Source: Vibrio rhizosphaerae
GTDB taxonomy: Bacteria > Pseudomonadota > Gammaproteobacteria > Enterobacterales > Vibrionaceae
Length of the DNA: 64,000 bases
NCBI RefSeq assembly: GCF_024347095.1
Contig: NZ_AP024903.1
Coordinates: forward strand, 2,356,001 to 2,420,000
Reading direction: 5' to 3'
Under the pieces are notes generated by a model. The model ran no database searches. It was not told the origin of the DNA and saw only the letters and a program-made list of their open reading frames with translations. How positions within the stretch are numbered: position 1 is the stretch's first letter; each line of letters opens with the position of its first letter. Of this stretch, positions 1 through 8,078 are shown piece by piece. The translations under genes were made by a program, and so were the position numbers.

Positions 1-411
1 CAGAGGCATGTCCGCCGGAATAGCATCCATCAAAGTATTCAGGTGGCTCAGGAAAGTCTGCGTCCCTTGATTGTCAGGATCGAGGCGATTGGTCACCAAA
101 ACCAAAGCATCAATCCCCGTCGCAGCCATCGCGGTCAACTCAGTGATTTGATCATCAATTGCAGGTGAAATATGGCCGGAAGAAATCACCGGTACCCGTC
201 CGTTGGTGTAATCCACCACAAACCGGGATAATGCAACCCGTTCTTCAAGAGACAAAAATAGCATTTCACTTGACTGGCAGACGGCGAAGAGTGCATCGGC
301 ACCATTAGCAATGTACCAGTCAATTAACTTCTCTAACCCTTTATAATCAATTTCGTTTTGGTCGGTAAATGGTGTCAACATTACCGGTACAATGCCTTCA
401 ATCTTTTTCAT
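1..411 (-). CDS. DHDPS/NAL-family aldolase or dehydratase, C-terminus outside window
   Basis: The first 137 residues of a protein are visible and the gene continues past the left edge. It opens MKKIEGIVPVMLTPF, the typical first strand of the dihydrodipicolinate synthase/N-acetylneuraminate lyase TIM-barrel family, which uses a Schiff-base lysine to cleave or join pyruvate-like substrates. The usual GTTGE loop reads CQSSE here, so it is probably not DapA itself. The catalytic Lys and Tyr lie outside the window. The ATG ends at 411; an AGGA about 8 bases upstream lies inside a 17-bp tandem duplication. It follows the DeoR–PfkB fusion gene by about 50 bases on the same strand, so the two probably form a catabolic operon for a sugar or sugar acid. 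The substrate cannot be told. Confidence 0.85.
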   Translation of the reverse strand, partial: MKKIEGIVPVMLTPFTDQNEIDYKGLEKLIDWYIANGADALFAVCQSSEMLFLSLEERVALSRFVVDYTNGRVPVISSGHISPAIDDQITELTAMAATGIDALVLVTNRLDPDNQGTQTFLSHLNTLMDAIPADMPL

Positions 412-413
412 CT

Positions 414-447
414 TCTATGTCCTAAAAACATCTATGTCCTAAAAACA
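414..447. repeat. Perfect 17-bp tandem duplication carrying a Shine–Dalgarno
   Basis: The unit TCTATGTCCTAAAAACA occurs twice head to tail (414–430 and 431–447) in the spacer between the PfkB fusion and the aldolase gene. On the minus strand each copy carries AGGA, so the aldolase mRNA has two candidate ribosome sites, the second correctly spaced from its ATG. Confidence 0.9.
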
Positions 448-460
448 TTCAGTTGGTTCG

Positions 461-1692
461 CTAAATGGCGACAACTGCGACTTGCTGTTGAAGCATGCGG
501 GCTTCAACTAATGCATTATTCGGCATATTTGCCGCGCCTTCTCTCTCGACAGACAGGGAGGCAAACGCGGTCGCATAATATGCAGCCTGAGTCAGGCTTT
601 TTCCCTTCGCCAGTGCGGCAGCCAGTGCACCGTTAAATGCATCGCCGGCTCCGGTCGTATCGACAACAACGGCACTGTAAGACGGGATATGGGAGCACTG
701 CTGACCATCAAAAAGCACCACACCTTGCTTACCCATAGTAATAATAATGTTCTGTACACCCCGCTCATGAATAATCTGAGCCGCCTGTTTCGCAGACTCG
801 ACATCGGTAATTTCTACCCCCGAGATTTGCGAAGCTTCCGTTTCATTGGGCGTAATAATGTCTGTATTGGCAAAAAAACGGTCTATTTGGGGTAAATACG
901 GCGCAGGGTTAAGAATCACCGTGACGTTTAACCCCTTCGCCAATTTCATTACCCCGTCAATGGCATCAAAATTGTTTTCTAACTGGACTAACAGCACTTT
1001 TGATTCGGTTAAATACGGGATCAGTTCTGCAACTTCTTCATCCGTGACCAGCAGATTCGCGCCCGGGCAAATCGCGATGAAGTTCTCACCGGCATCATTG
1101 ACATAAATGACCGCACTTCCCGTTGCAGCCTGATCGGTCTCATAGATTGAAAAAGACTCCATTCCACAAGCATCAAAATGATTTTTCGCAAACTGACTGA
1201 ACTGGTCTTTGCCGACCTTCGTCGCAAAATGCACCCGGGCACCTGCCGCATGAGCAGCAATCGCCTGATTCGCGCCTTTGCCACCCGGTCCGAATGTTGT
1301 ATTTTTAGCCACCAGCGTTTCTCCGTTTTTCGGAAAACGGTCAACCCGGGCAACAATATCAACGTTAAATGCCCCAAACACACAAACCTTACCGATCATG
1401 TCTGCGGATAAAGCGCGTTGAGGATTCACGGCACGATTGCGATGATGGGTGCGCATCAGATGGCTGATATCCAAACTTTTATCTTGTTGCAGTTCGTTCT
1501 GCAGCAGATGTTTCTTCAACGATGCGCCACCATGATGGCGAATCAGTACCCCATCCTGCTGAAGTTTCGACAAATCGGTCCGAATCGTTTCTTTCGTTAC
1601 CCCAAGATGTAAGGACAAAAACTCAACGGTGGCCTGCCCCTGCTGGCGTAATAGTTGAATAATCCTTTCTTGGCGTAGTTCTTTGTACATAT
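461..1692 (-). CDS. DeoR-type HTH fused to a PfkB/ribokinase-family sugar kinase
   Basis: A single 410-residue protein joins two domains. Residues 1 to about 60 form a DeoR winged helix (MYKELRQERIIQLLRQQG, then TKETIRTDLSKL as recognition helix and IRHHGGA after the wing). From about residue 100 there is a full PfkB kinase, with the sugar-binding signature GGKGANQA and the C-terminal signature DTTGAGDAF, whose Asp is the catalytic base. This start was chosen because GAGGGTGAG lies just before it; an open frame runs 21 codons further upstream without a ribosome site. The fusion suggests a regulator that senses and phosphorylates the same sugar, or represses its own operon until the substrate binds. 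The kinase is closest in look to ribokinase or keto-deoxy-sugar kinases. The next gene downstream is a DHDPS-family aldolase, which would fit a kinase-plus-aldolase pathway; that link is inference. Confidence 0.85.
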
Positions 1693-1753
1693 TACTCACC
1701 CTCGCATTTAAAATTATTCTAGGAACATCGGAAATAAATGGTGAGATAGGATT

Positions 1754-1788
1754 CAAACAAAAAACAAGTAAACAAAAACAAACAAAAA
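1754..1788. promoter_or_regulatory. Candidate operator: three (C/T)AAACAAAAA direct repeats
   Basis: Three copies of YAAACAAAAA start at 1754, 1769 and 1779, about 60 bases upstream of the DeoR–PfkB start. DeoR-family repressors often bind short direct repeats near their own promoter, so this is a plausible autoregulatory site. The tract is AT-rich and could be chance or an UP-like element. Confidence 0.35.
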
Positions 1789-1969
1789 TATCGTGTCCCG
1801 AATTGTTTAAATGTGATCTTTATCAATATAAACATGCAAACAATAGGAGAAAAATTGCGACAGGACATACAGGTTCAATCACTCAACAGAAAATCAGCCA
1901 TCGATACGACTCGATATACTGAAGCCATCGACAAGGCTGAATACTCCGGGGACACCCTTCACCCTGTAT

Positions 1970-3358
1970 TTAATCATGCTGAATTTGATCACGGCCCTGG
2001 GCTTTGGCCTGATAAAGCAATCGGTCTGCGCGTTGGACAATGGTTTCGGGATTATCATGCTGTGACATTTCGGTGACTCCGACACTCAATGTGAGTTTTA
2101 AGCCCTGATATTGCTCAGATAAATCACTTTGTCTCAGGCTATCCATCAGTCGGTTTAAAGCAATGAGAACCCCTGCCATATTGGTATCAGGGAAAAGTAC
2201 AATGAACTCTTCTCCCCCCCAGCGACCATAAAAGTCACCTTTACGCCCCATCACAGAAACCAACTCACCGAAACAAGCTAAAACTTCATCCCCCACCTGA
2301 TGACCAAACCGATCATTAATCGATTTAAAGTGATCAAAATCCATGATCGCAACCGTCAGGCTTTTGCTGTATTTCAGGGCAAATGTCATTTGATCCCGCA
2401 GTGCGTTTTCAATACAACTCCGGCTGGCAAGCCCGGTCAGAGAATCGGTATTGGCGAGCACTTCCATCTGATCATGTGCGGTTTCTAACGCGTTGAAATC
2501 CTGCTCACGGGCAACCTCATGCCCGACCCATTCGGCCAGTAAACGTAAGATCTCGATATCTTGGCGGATAAAATGGCTCGTCGGACAAATACTGGAAAAA
2601 TTCAAAGTGCCGTAGCGCTCTCCGTCGACAAAAACCGGGGCGCCAAGATAAGCCTCAAGACCGAAGTTTTCAAAGCAAGGATGAGTGACGATCTCGCTTT
2701 CTGACACATGAGAAAACCCCTGCACATCATCAGCCTGATAAACGAGGCTGCAATAAGTGATACCTAAATCAAATATCATCCCCGGCGCTAACGCCTGATC
2801 CGGATGAACCGCTTGCTGAACCCGATATTCATTCCCGGATATTTTACTGAAGATACCGATAGGTAAGCCAAAATGGGCCGTGCCCAACTCTAAGATCGCC
2901 TGAATTCGCTCTTGAAATGTTAACTGTCTGGATGAGGTGATCGTATGCAGTCGATTGAGCGTTTCTTCAGCAGCCAGTCGTGCAGAATCATCCTGAATGA
3001 TTGCCACAAAAAAAATCGGTTTCCCTTGGGCATTTTTGATCAGACCACCAGATGTCAATCCCTGAAAAGATTCGCCGGCAGCATCCATATACCGGACAAT
3101 GTAAGAGTCATGTGAATCATTGGCACGGGTGTTGAACCGTTCCTGTCCCAGTCTGATAAAGTCATCTTGATCGGCATAGAGCAATGCGGTGCTCTGGTTG
3201 TAAATTTCTGCATGTGAGTAGCGGAACAATGTTCTGGCGGCCGCATTCATACAAACGACTTTTCGTTCCAGAGTTGCCACAACCACCGCCATATCGATAT
3301 GCTCGAAAACGTGTGCCAGTGTCTGGGTATCTAATCCGGATAACATTTCGTTCGTCAT
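1970..3358 (-). CDS. PAS–GAF–GGDEF diguanylate cyclase
   Basis: A soluble 462-residue sensor enzyme. A PAS domain covers about residues 10–130 (MAVVVATLERKVVCMNAAA opens it), a GAF domain about 150–290, and a GGDEF domain about 300–460. The active-site motif is GGEEF within WGGEEFIVLF, a functional variant, and the preceding DFDHFKSINDRFGHQVGDE supplies the metal and nucleotide residues. It should make cyclic di-GMP from two GTP. No transmembrane segment is seen, so the signal is cytoplasmic; the ligand of PAS or GAF is unknown. GAGGTGA lies about 9 bases before the ATG. It appears to be a single-gene unit. Confidence 0.93.
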   Translation of the reverse strand: MTNEMLSGLDTQTLAHVFEHIDMAVVVATLERKVVCMNAAARTLFRYSHAEIYNQSTALLYADQDDFIRLGQERFNTRANDSHDSYIVRYMDAAGESFQGLTSGGLIKNAQGKPIFFVAIIQDDSARLAAEETLNRLHTITSSRQLTFQERIQAILELGTAHFGLPIGIFSKISGNEYRVQQAVHPDQALAPGMIFDLGITYCSLVYQADDVQGFSHVSESEIVTHPCFENFGLEAYLGAPVFVDGERYGTLNFSSICPTSHFIRQDIEILRLLAEWVGHEVAREQDFNALETAHDQMEVLANTDSLTGLASRSCIENALRDQMTFALKYSKSLTVAIMDFDHFKSINDRFGHQVGDEVLACFGELVSVMGRKGDFYGRWGGEEFIVLFPDTNMAGVLIALNRLMDSLRQSDLSEQYQGLKLTLSVGVTEMSQHDNPETIVQRADRLLYQAKAQGRDQIQHD

Positions 3359-3504
3359 GTCTGCACATCACCTCATCAGGGACTGAAAAATAACATCCTT
3401 TCAACAAGTATTGTTGATATAAGAGAAATGTCCATGACCACAGCGGTCGGGCCACCTCATTCCGCGAAAAACTCCGGAGAATGAGGTTTGACCCGACTCA
3501 ATGT

Positions 3505-4914
3505 TCAAGATGACGCAGAACTCGTCTTCATCACATGCCCGGCCCGCCACCAGCGTAATGAATCAATCACGACAAAAAACAGTAAGCTCACGCCCATCAC
3601 CGGCAGCGCAAACCCCAATAACACGGCAATCAAGACGACAATCACCCGGTATAATACCGGCATTGCCAGCCAAGTCTGCGACAACGTCTGGACAGGCGAG
3701 CCTGCGGCAGGACGACGTTTCCACCACATGCGGTACCCCCAAACCACCATCATACAAAGCGTCAGACCAAACGCTGCCAGTATTAGCTGATTCGGTAAAC
3801 CAAACAGTACGCCCATATGGGCATCAATCCCCCAGCGGATCAGTTTGGCGATCAGAGGGAAATTGGCGAAATCAGCCCGGCTGGTGACCACCATCCGTTG
3901 GGCATCCACCGCGACACTATCCACTTGTGTCGGCCAAGCCCGGTCAATTTCCCGTACCAGCCATGCCTGATTCGGTGTTTTAGATGGCACGATTTCCAGT
4001 TTCGCCGCATCAATCCCAGCTTGTCTTGCAGCCAGAAGAACCCCGTCAAACTGCGCATCAAGGGCATGATTCACCGCCGTGGTGCTCTGGGGTTTAGCAT
4101 GATGCTCAGCATGATCATGGTGACCGCCAGACAGGGTGCTTGCGTGTCCGGGTAAATCGCGGGAAACCGAAGGTGTCACCCATCCAATCGCCTGACGCCA
4201 CTCCGCTATATGGCTACCGGCCCATTTTGACCACGTCAAACCGGTTGCGGAGATAAAAAATAGCCCTAAAGCAATCACTAACCCCGCCTGAACATGGCGG
4301 CGACGATGTCGGATATACACATTGCGGTGGTTAGCGCGCTGTTTCAGCCGCTTGTGTCGGTGTCTGGTCGTCCACCATAAAATCAAACCGCCCGATGCGG
4401 CGATCCATAACCATGACGCCGCCAGCTCACTGTAGGCTCGCCCCCACTGCCCCAACATCATATTCTGGTGTAAATAATCCAGTTTGATCCGCAGGGGTAA
4501 AATACCACTGGTACCGTAACTGGCCAGTTTGCCTCGTATCGCCAGTGTTACCGGATCGACAAATACGGTTTGCGACTCATAGCCGTATAACGCGGGGTCA
4601 ATAAACATCACGCGCGTGGTATATCCCTCGCCGATCGAAGGACGCACGGCCTTCAGCTGTAAATCTTGTGGCAAACTTTCCCGTGCCGCGCGGATCTGTT
4701 CTGCCAGTGTATGAAACTCACCCCGATTCGGCGTCGTGAGCTCATGATGATATAAATGCTGCTCAATTTGTGGGGTGATGACATAAAGCGTTCCGGTTAA
4801 GGCCGCGATAAAAATAAAAGGACCGACGAAAATCCCCACATAAAAGTGCAGGCGCGCAATAAAAGCCAGCAACTGCGTTGCCGGTGATTTTGAAGACTGA
4901 ACATTCATTGTCAT
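3505..4914 (-). CDS. PepSY-associated transmembrane protein (PiuB-like)
   Basis: A 469-residue inner membrane protein of the PepSY_TM family. Hydrophobic segments lie near residues 15–45, 165–190, 212–235, 375–400 and 425–450, with periplasmic PepSY regions between them. A His-rich stretch (HHDHAEHHAK) sits near residue 265 in a periplasmic loop and suggests metal binding. Family members are often iron- or copper-regulated and some act as siderophore-iron reductases. It lies about 100 bases downstream of the DUF2946 gene on the same strand, a pairing commonly found beside TonB-dependent metal receptors, although no receptor is in view. Iron or copper handling is likely; the exact reaction is not known. 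Confidence 0.85.
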   Translation of the reverse strand: MTMNVQSSKSPATQLLAFIARLHFYVGIFVGPFIFIAALTGTLYVITPQIEQHLYHHELTTPNRGEFHTLAEQIRAARESLPQDLQLKAVRPSIGEGYTTRVMFIDPALYGYESQTVFVDPVTLAIRGKLASYGTSGILPLRIKLDYLHQNMMLGQWGRAYSELAASWLWIAASGGLILWWTTRHRHKRLKQRANHRNVYIRHRRRHVQAGLVIALGLFFISATGLTWSKWAGSHIAEWRQAIGWVTPSVSRDLPGHASTLSGGHHDHAEHHAKPQSTTAVNHALDAQFDGVLLAARQAGIDAAKLEIVPSKTPNQAWLVREIDRAWPTQVDSVAVDAQRMVVTSRADFANFPLIAKLIRWGIDAHMGVLFGLPNQLILAAFGLTLCMMVVWGYRMWWKRRPAAGSPVQTLSQTWLAMPVLYRVIVVLIAVLLGFALPVMGVSLLFFVVIDSLRWWRAGHVMKTSSASS

Positions 4915-5019
4915 TCTCTTTACCGGAATTCAGCACAACCAGAATCCCGGTAATATTTTAGATGTCATGAAAATATCCCTAAGCCGTACAGACTCAGGGG
5001 ATGATTGGTTTTAACGGAT

Positions 5020-5445
5020 TCATGAGAACGGCAAAATCGGTGGCGCCCGGGGGAGCTGGGTTTTACACCATTCCGAGCGTAATAAGAAAGGTTGAATCGT
5101 CACCCGAAGCCCCACCCATACAGCACGATGACAGGCCAGCTGCAGCGGCATATGGGTGAGTCCACTCATGTGGAGCAACAAAGAACAGTAGCCACACCAT
5201 GCATGATGCAATGCGTGAGCATCTTGGTGACCGGTTGGAGCATGTGTTACGTGATGGGCAGCCATTTGCTGATGGTGATGCGTTGTGCGATCCATCATCA
5301 TGGTTTGAGAAACGAGCGGAGCCATGTAGATCATCAGCATGGCAAATAACCCAAGCCAGGCAACCAATCGTTGCCACTTGAGCGTCAGCCTTGAATGACG
5401 ATCAGGAGAGGAGCCAGCAAGATGAGAGCAACCCGATAAAATCAC
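5020..5445 (-). CDS. DUF2946 family His-rich membrane protein
   Basis: About 141 residues with one clear hydrophobic segment (LVAWLGLFAMLMIYMAPLV), then a His-rich part (TTHHHQQMAAHH) and the family motif HAWCGYCSLL with its CxxC pair. DUF2946 proteins are small exported proteins found next to PepSY proteins and copper or iron receptors; here the PepSY gene follows directly. The only in-frame start upstream of the hydrophobic segment is GTG at 5445, preceded by no good ribosome site. It is overlapped by a 17-codon ORF in another frame that starts at 5455. The N-terminus is therefore uncertain and a frameshift or leader-peptide arrangement is possible. Confidence 0.7.
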   Translation of the reverse strand: MILSGCSHLAGSSPDRHSRLTLKWQRLVAWLGLFAMLMIYMAPLVSQTMMMDRTTHHHQQMAAHHVTHAPTGHQDAHALHHAWCGYCSLLLHMSGLTHMPLQLACHRAVWVGLRVTIQPFLLRSEWCKTQLPRAPPILPFS

Positions 5446-5610
5446 GACGTTTCATAAATGAGAATGAATCACAGTTCGATATATTAACACGCTTGTCAGA
5501 AAAAAGTAGCTCCCTCAACAAGACGAGTTCCATCAACAATACGATGATGTGGCGTGGATCTGTTTCGTTATGACCAACCGGATAAAAAGCGTTGACATGC
5601 GAATTTTTAC

Positions 5611-5658
5611 ATATATGATTTTTGATATATATGCTTTTTGATATATATGTTTTTTGAT
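5611..5658. repeat. Three tandem 16-bp repeats ATATATGNTTTTTGAT
   Basis: Units at 5611–5626, 5627–5642 and 5643–5658 are identical except at position 8, which is A, C and T in turn. A degraded fourth start (ATGTGTGG) follows. They lie about 170 bases upstream of the DUF2946 gene and may be binding sites for a regulator, or a curved AT-rich element. Confidence 0.85.
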
Positions 5659-5903
5659 ATGTGTGGATAACCGAATATTTGCGCGCCCGAACCATTGCAT
5701 ATCTTAAGTGCCTCACCATGCGCCGTACATGTCATTTTGTCAGTCATGATCGCCGTGGCAAACGAGTGAGTTACGGTCTCAATCCGGATTTGTCATCAAG
5801 TTGATACAGACAGGTGTGAGTGAAGAGATGATGTGAGCAAAAACATAAATTTGAATAAATATGAAACAGAGGCCACACTATTAGAGTCGGTATTCTAAAA
5901 GGT

Positions 5904-5977
5904 TTGTCCGCAACGCGCTGCCGTCATTGGGGGGATCGTTCAAAGAACGACAATGAACAGGCAGCGGTTGCGGACAA
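5904..5977. repeat. Long imperfect hairpin (74 bp), terminator or small palindromic element
   Basis: The outer arms TTGTCCGCAACGCGCTGCC (5904–5922) and GGCAGCGGTTGCGGACAA (5960–5977) pair over 18 bases with one bulged G. The inner part also pairs (CGTTC/GAACG around AAA). It lies about 110 bases downstream of the esterase stop. On the minus strand it is followed only by ACCTTTT, so it is at best a weak terminator; a mobile palindromic unit is the other option. Confidence 0.7.
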
Positions 5978-6088
5978 TATTTTAACTGATATGCATAAAA
6001 ACATCATGCTTAATTATTTTTTTATCGGTTCGAAGCCAAGACTCAGACCCTATTGACTTCGTCAAAAATCAATCTCAACCATATAAAA

Positions 6089-7768
6089 TCACTGTGCCCA
6101 TAGATTCGGACTACCAAAGTGGTCATCCAGTTCCCGACTGAACCAACGTCCGTTAAGCACATGATGTAGCAAATAGACTTTACTCTCTTGGCTAATGGTG
6201 TGGTCATCCTCAATCATGGCGATCACATCTTTAACTGTAAAGGTCGGTTCACTCCGATAGGCAATCGCTGCATTGTGGTTCGCATCCATCATATAAACGG
6301 TCTGCCCTTTATCTTCACGTTTCAGATTCCACGGATTCCAGCGCGTCGTGTCAGAAAAACTTGTATGACCGGTTCGGATAAATGCTTCCAGATGACGCTT
6401 AAATAATGCGCCTAAAGCTTTCGCACCCGGAGAATCAAATGCCTTGCCTAAATATGGTTTACGGAAGTGATCATCCAATAGCGGCAGGAATACTCCGTGA
6501 AATGCACCCAGATCTTTCATCTGGGCTCCGACAACGGTCGGATCCGAACCGTAGTCAAACTCACCAGCGTAAATGGGTGCCCGGAAATGAGCTGCCATTT
6601 TTTGTGCAGATTGAGCAACATTAAACGACCGATACAACATACCACCGTAGCGATAGACAAACCGATAGGCATTGACCCGTTTCGGATCTGCGGCCCAGTC
6701 TTCTTTCTGGCTGAAATAAGGATCTCCTAACGCAAAGAAAGAGAACTCATCATGCCCCGTCAGCATCATGGTCGGGACTTCATTATAACGATGCGTTGCA
6801 AATCCCTCTTGCGGTAATACCGTGCCATCACGATAGAGATGCGGGAACACGCTCATTCGAATCCCCGCGTTTTGCATCAAACGGGCAATCCGCTCCGCAG
6901 GAAGCTCCAACAGATACTTTTTGACTGCCGGTGTCGGTTGCGCTAACCACGCTTCAGCAGCTTGCTGATCCGGCTGAATGCCATCTTCGACGACCAGCCG
7001 GGCAAACGCACGGCGAAAAACAATCTGGCTGGCTTCAACCGATGATGTGGTCATCCCACCGCTAAATACAATCGCATGCTCGAACTTACCGGCAAACAAC
7101 GGCGAAATCAGCATGGCCATCACATCACGTCCACCTGCTGAAAAACCGGAGACCGTAATATTGTCAGCCTGTCCGCCAAACTGACTGATATGATTACGAA
7201 TCCAGTCCAGTGCCCGCGCCTGATCAAGTAAGGTAAAGTTACCGGAAGCCTGAACCGCATCATCCGATTTCAGCACAGTCAGTGGATTAAAACCCAACGC
7301 TCCCAGACGGTAATTTAAAGTCACAATAACAGCATTGATATCAACAGCCAGCTGGCTCGGGTCAAACTCATCAGCCCGCCCACCCTGATTGTTGCCGCCA
7401 TGAATATAGAGCACAACCGGCAGTTTTTTTTGCGTGTTCGGCCGATAGATATTCAGATTCAGGCAATCTTCATTGCCAATCACTTCACCAGATGAGACCT
7501 GAGGACAAAGATGACCTTGCTGATCGGCCTGAAAAGACTCATGACTGGCCTTTGGCGGCTGAGGCAATTGCCAACGCAGTTCACCGACCGGCGCCTGAGC
7601 ATAAGGAATTCCCAACCAACGATTGGTGCCGGATTGAGAGTCCGTCACACCAGTGATAATGCCCTGCTTTAATGTTACTTTTTCTGTATAAGCAAAGGCA
7701 GACGTCGCGCCCAATGCCAATGATACAGAGAGTAAAAACGTTGATAATTTACCAATAGATTGATTCAT
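6089..7768 (-). CDS. Exported type-B carboxylesterase
   Basis: About 559 residues of the para-nitrobenzyl esterase/carboxylesterase family (alpha/beta hydrolase). The start MNQSIGKLSTFLLSVSLALG gives a standard signal peptide ending TSAFA; ATG at 7777 (MNAMNQ) is an alternative, and the much longer open frame to 7855 runs into a terminator-like hairpin. The catalytic triad is visible: Ser in GFSAGG, Glu in GHDEFSFF, and His in GAFHGVFLP. The oxyanion-hole region HGGNNQGG is present. It should hydrolyse carboxylic esters in the periplasm or outside the cell; the substrate is unknown. It seems to be monocistronic, with rlmF upstream in the same direction but about 300 bases away. Confidence 0.9.
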   Translation of the reverse strand: MNQSIGKLSTFLLSVSLALGATSAFAYTEKVTLKQGIITGVTDSQSGTNRWLGIPYAQAPVGELRWQLPQPPKASHESFQADQQGHLCPQVSSGEVIGNEDCLNLNIYRPNTQKKLPVVLYIHGGNNQGGRADEFDPSQLAVDINAVIVTLNYRLGALGFNPLTVLKSDDAVQASGNFTLLDQARALDWIRNHISQFGGQADNITVSGFSAGGRDVMAMLISPLFAGKFEHAIVFSGGMTTSSVEASQIVFRRAFARLVVEDGIQPDQQAAEAWLAQPTPAVKKYLLELPAERIARLMQNAGIRMSVFPHLYRDGTVLPQEGFATHRYNEVPTMMLTGHDEFSFFALGDPYFSQKEDWAADPKRVNAYRFVYRYGGMLYRSFNVAQSAQKMAAHFRAPIYAGEFDYGSDPTVVGAQMKDLGAFHGVFLPLLDDHFRKPYLGKAFDSPGAKALGALFKRHLEAFIRTGHTSFSDTTRWNPWNLKREDKGQTVYMMDANHNAAIAYRSEPTFTVKDVIAMIEDDHTISQESKVYLLHHVLNGRWFSRELDDHFGSPNLWAQ

Positions 7769-7834
7769 AGCATTCATTCTCATCCAGTGGGGGATCACAG
7801 TCGATTGATTGCAAGTGGTGATGACATTCAAAAC

Positions 7835-7880
7835 AAAAAAACCGGCCGGCTTCAATCAGGAAGGAAGCGACGCCGGTTTT
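7835..7880 (-). terminator. Rho-independent terminator-like hairpin in the esterase leader
   Basis: On the minus strand AAAACCGGC (7872–7880) pairs perfectly with GCCGGTTTT (7838–7846), an inner GCTTC/GAAGC stem fills the loop, and a run of seven T follows. It ends about 60 bases before the esterase start and about 200 bases after rlmF, so it could terminate rlmF readthrough or attenuate the esterase. The rest of 7881–8078 is AT-rich, with no gene seen. Confidence 0.65.
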
Positions 7881-8078
7881 GCCTTCAGAGAGCCCCTGAA
7901 GTAACAATCCATAAGATTCAACGACAATAATATAAATAGCGGATAACGTCTATTTATCCGCGCATAATTTTGCACAAAGTGTTAAGCACCCATAAAAAGT
8001 GCTTTGAAATCAATTAATAATGACAGAATTATCATCTACCTAAATCAATACCGTTCGATAAAGACGGAAACTTATCTT

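Larger units (their letters stand above)
5446..6088. other. 643-bp non-coding gap with repeats, hairpin and weak Fur-like site
   Basis: This gap upstream of the DUF2946–PepSY pair carries a 3×16-bp tandem repeat and a 74-bp hairpin (listed separately). AAATGAGAATGAATC at 5456–5470 has a partial resemblance to half of a Fur box and lies next to the DUF2946 start. The minus-strand ORF covering 5402–5719 has no coding character. I see no convincing gene. Confidence 0.6.

Noticed and set aside
5402..5719. 105-codon minus-strand ORF across the repeat region
   Set aside because: It runs through the AT-rich iterons, has no ribosome site or family resemblance, and its composition comes from the repeats. 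Only the last 17 codons were kept as a finding.
5904..5977. Integron attC site or VCR
   Set aside because: The arms do not carry the RYYYAAC and GTTRRRY core sites in the expected places, and there is no cassette array or integrase nearby.
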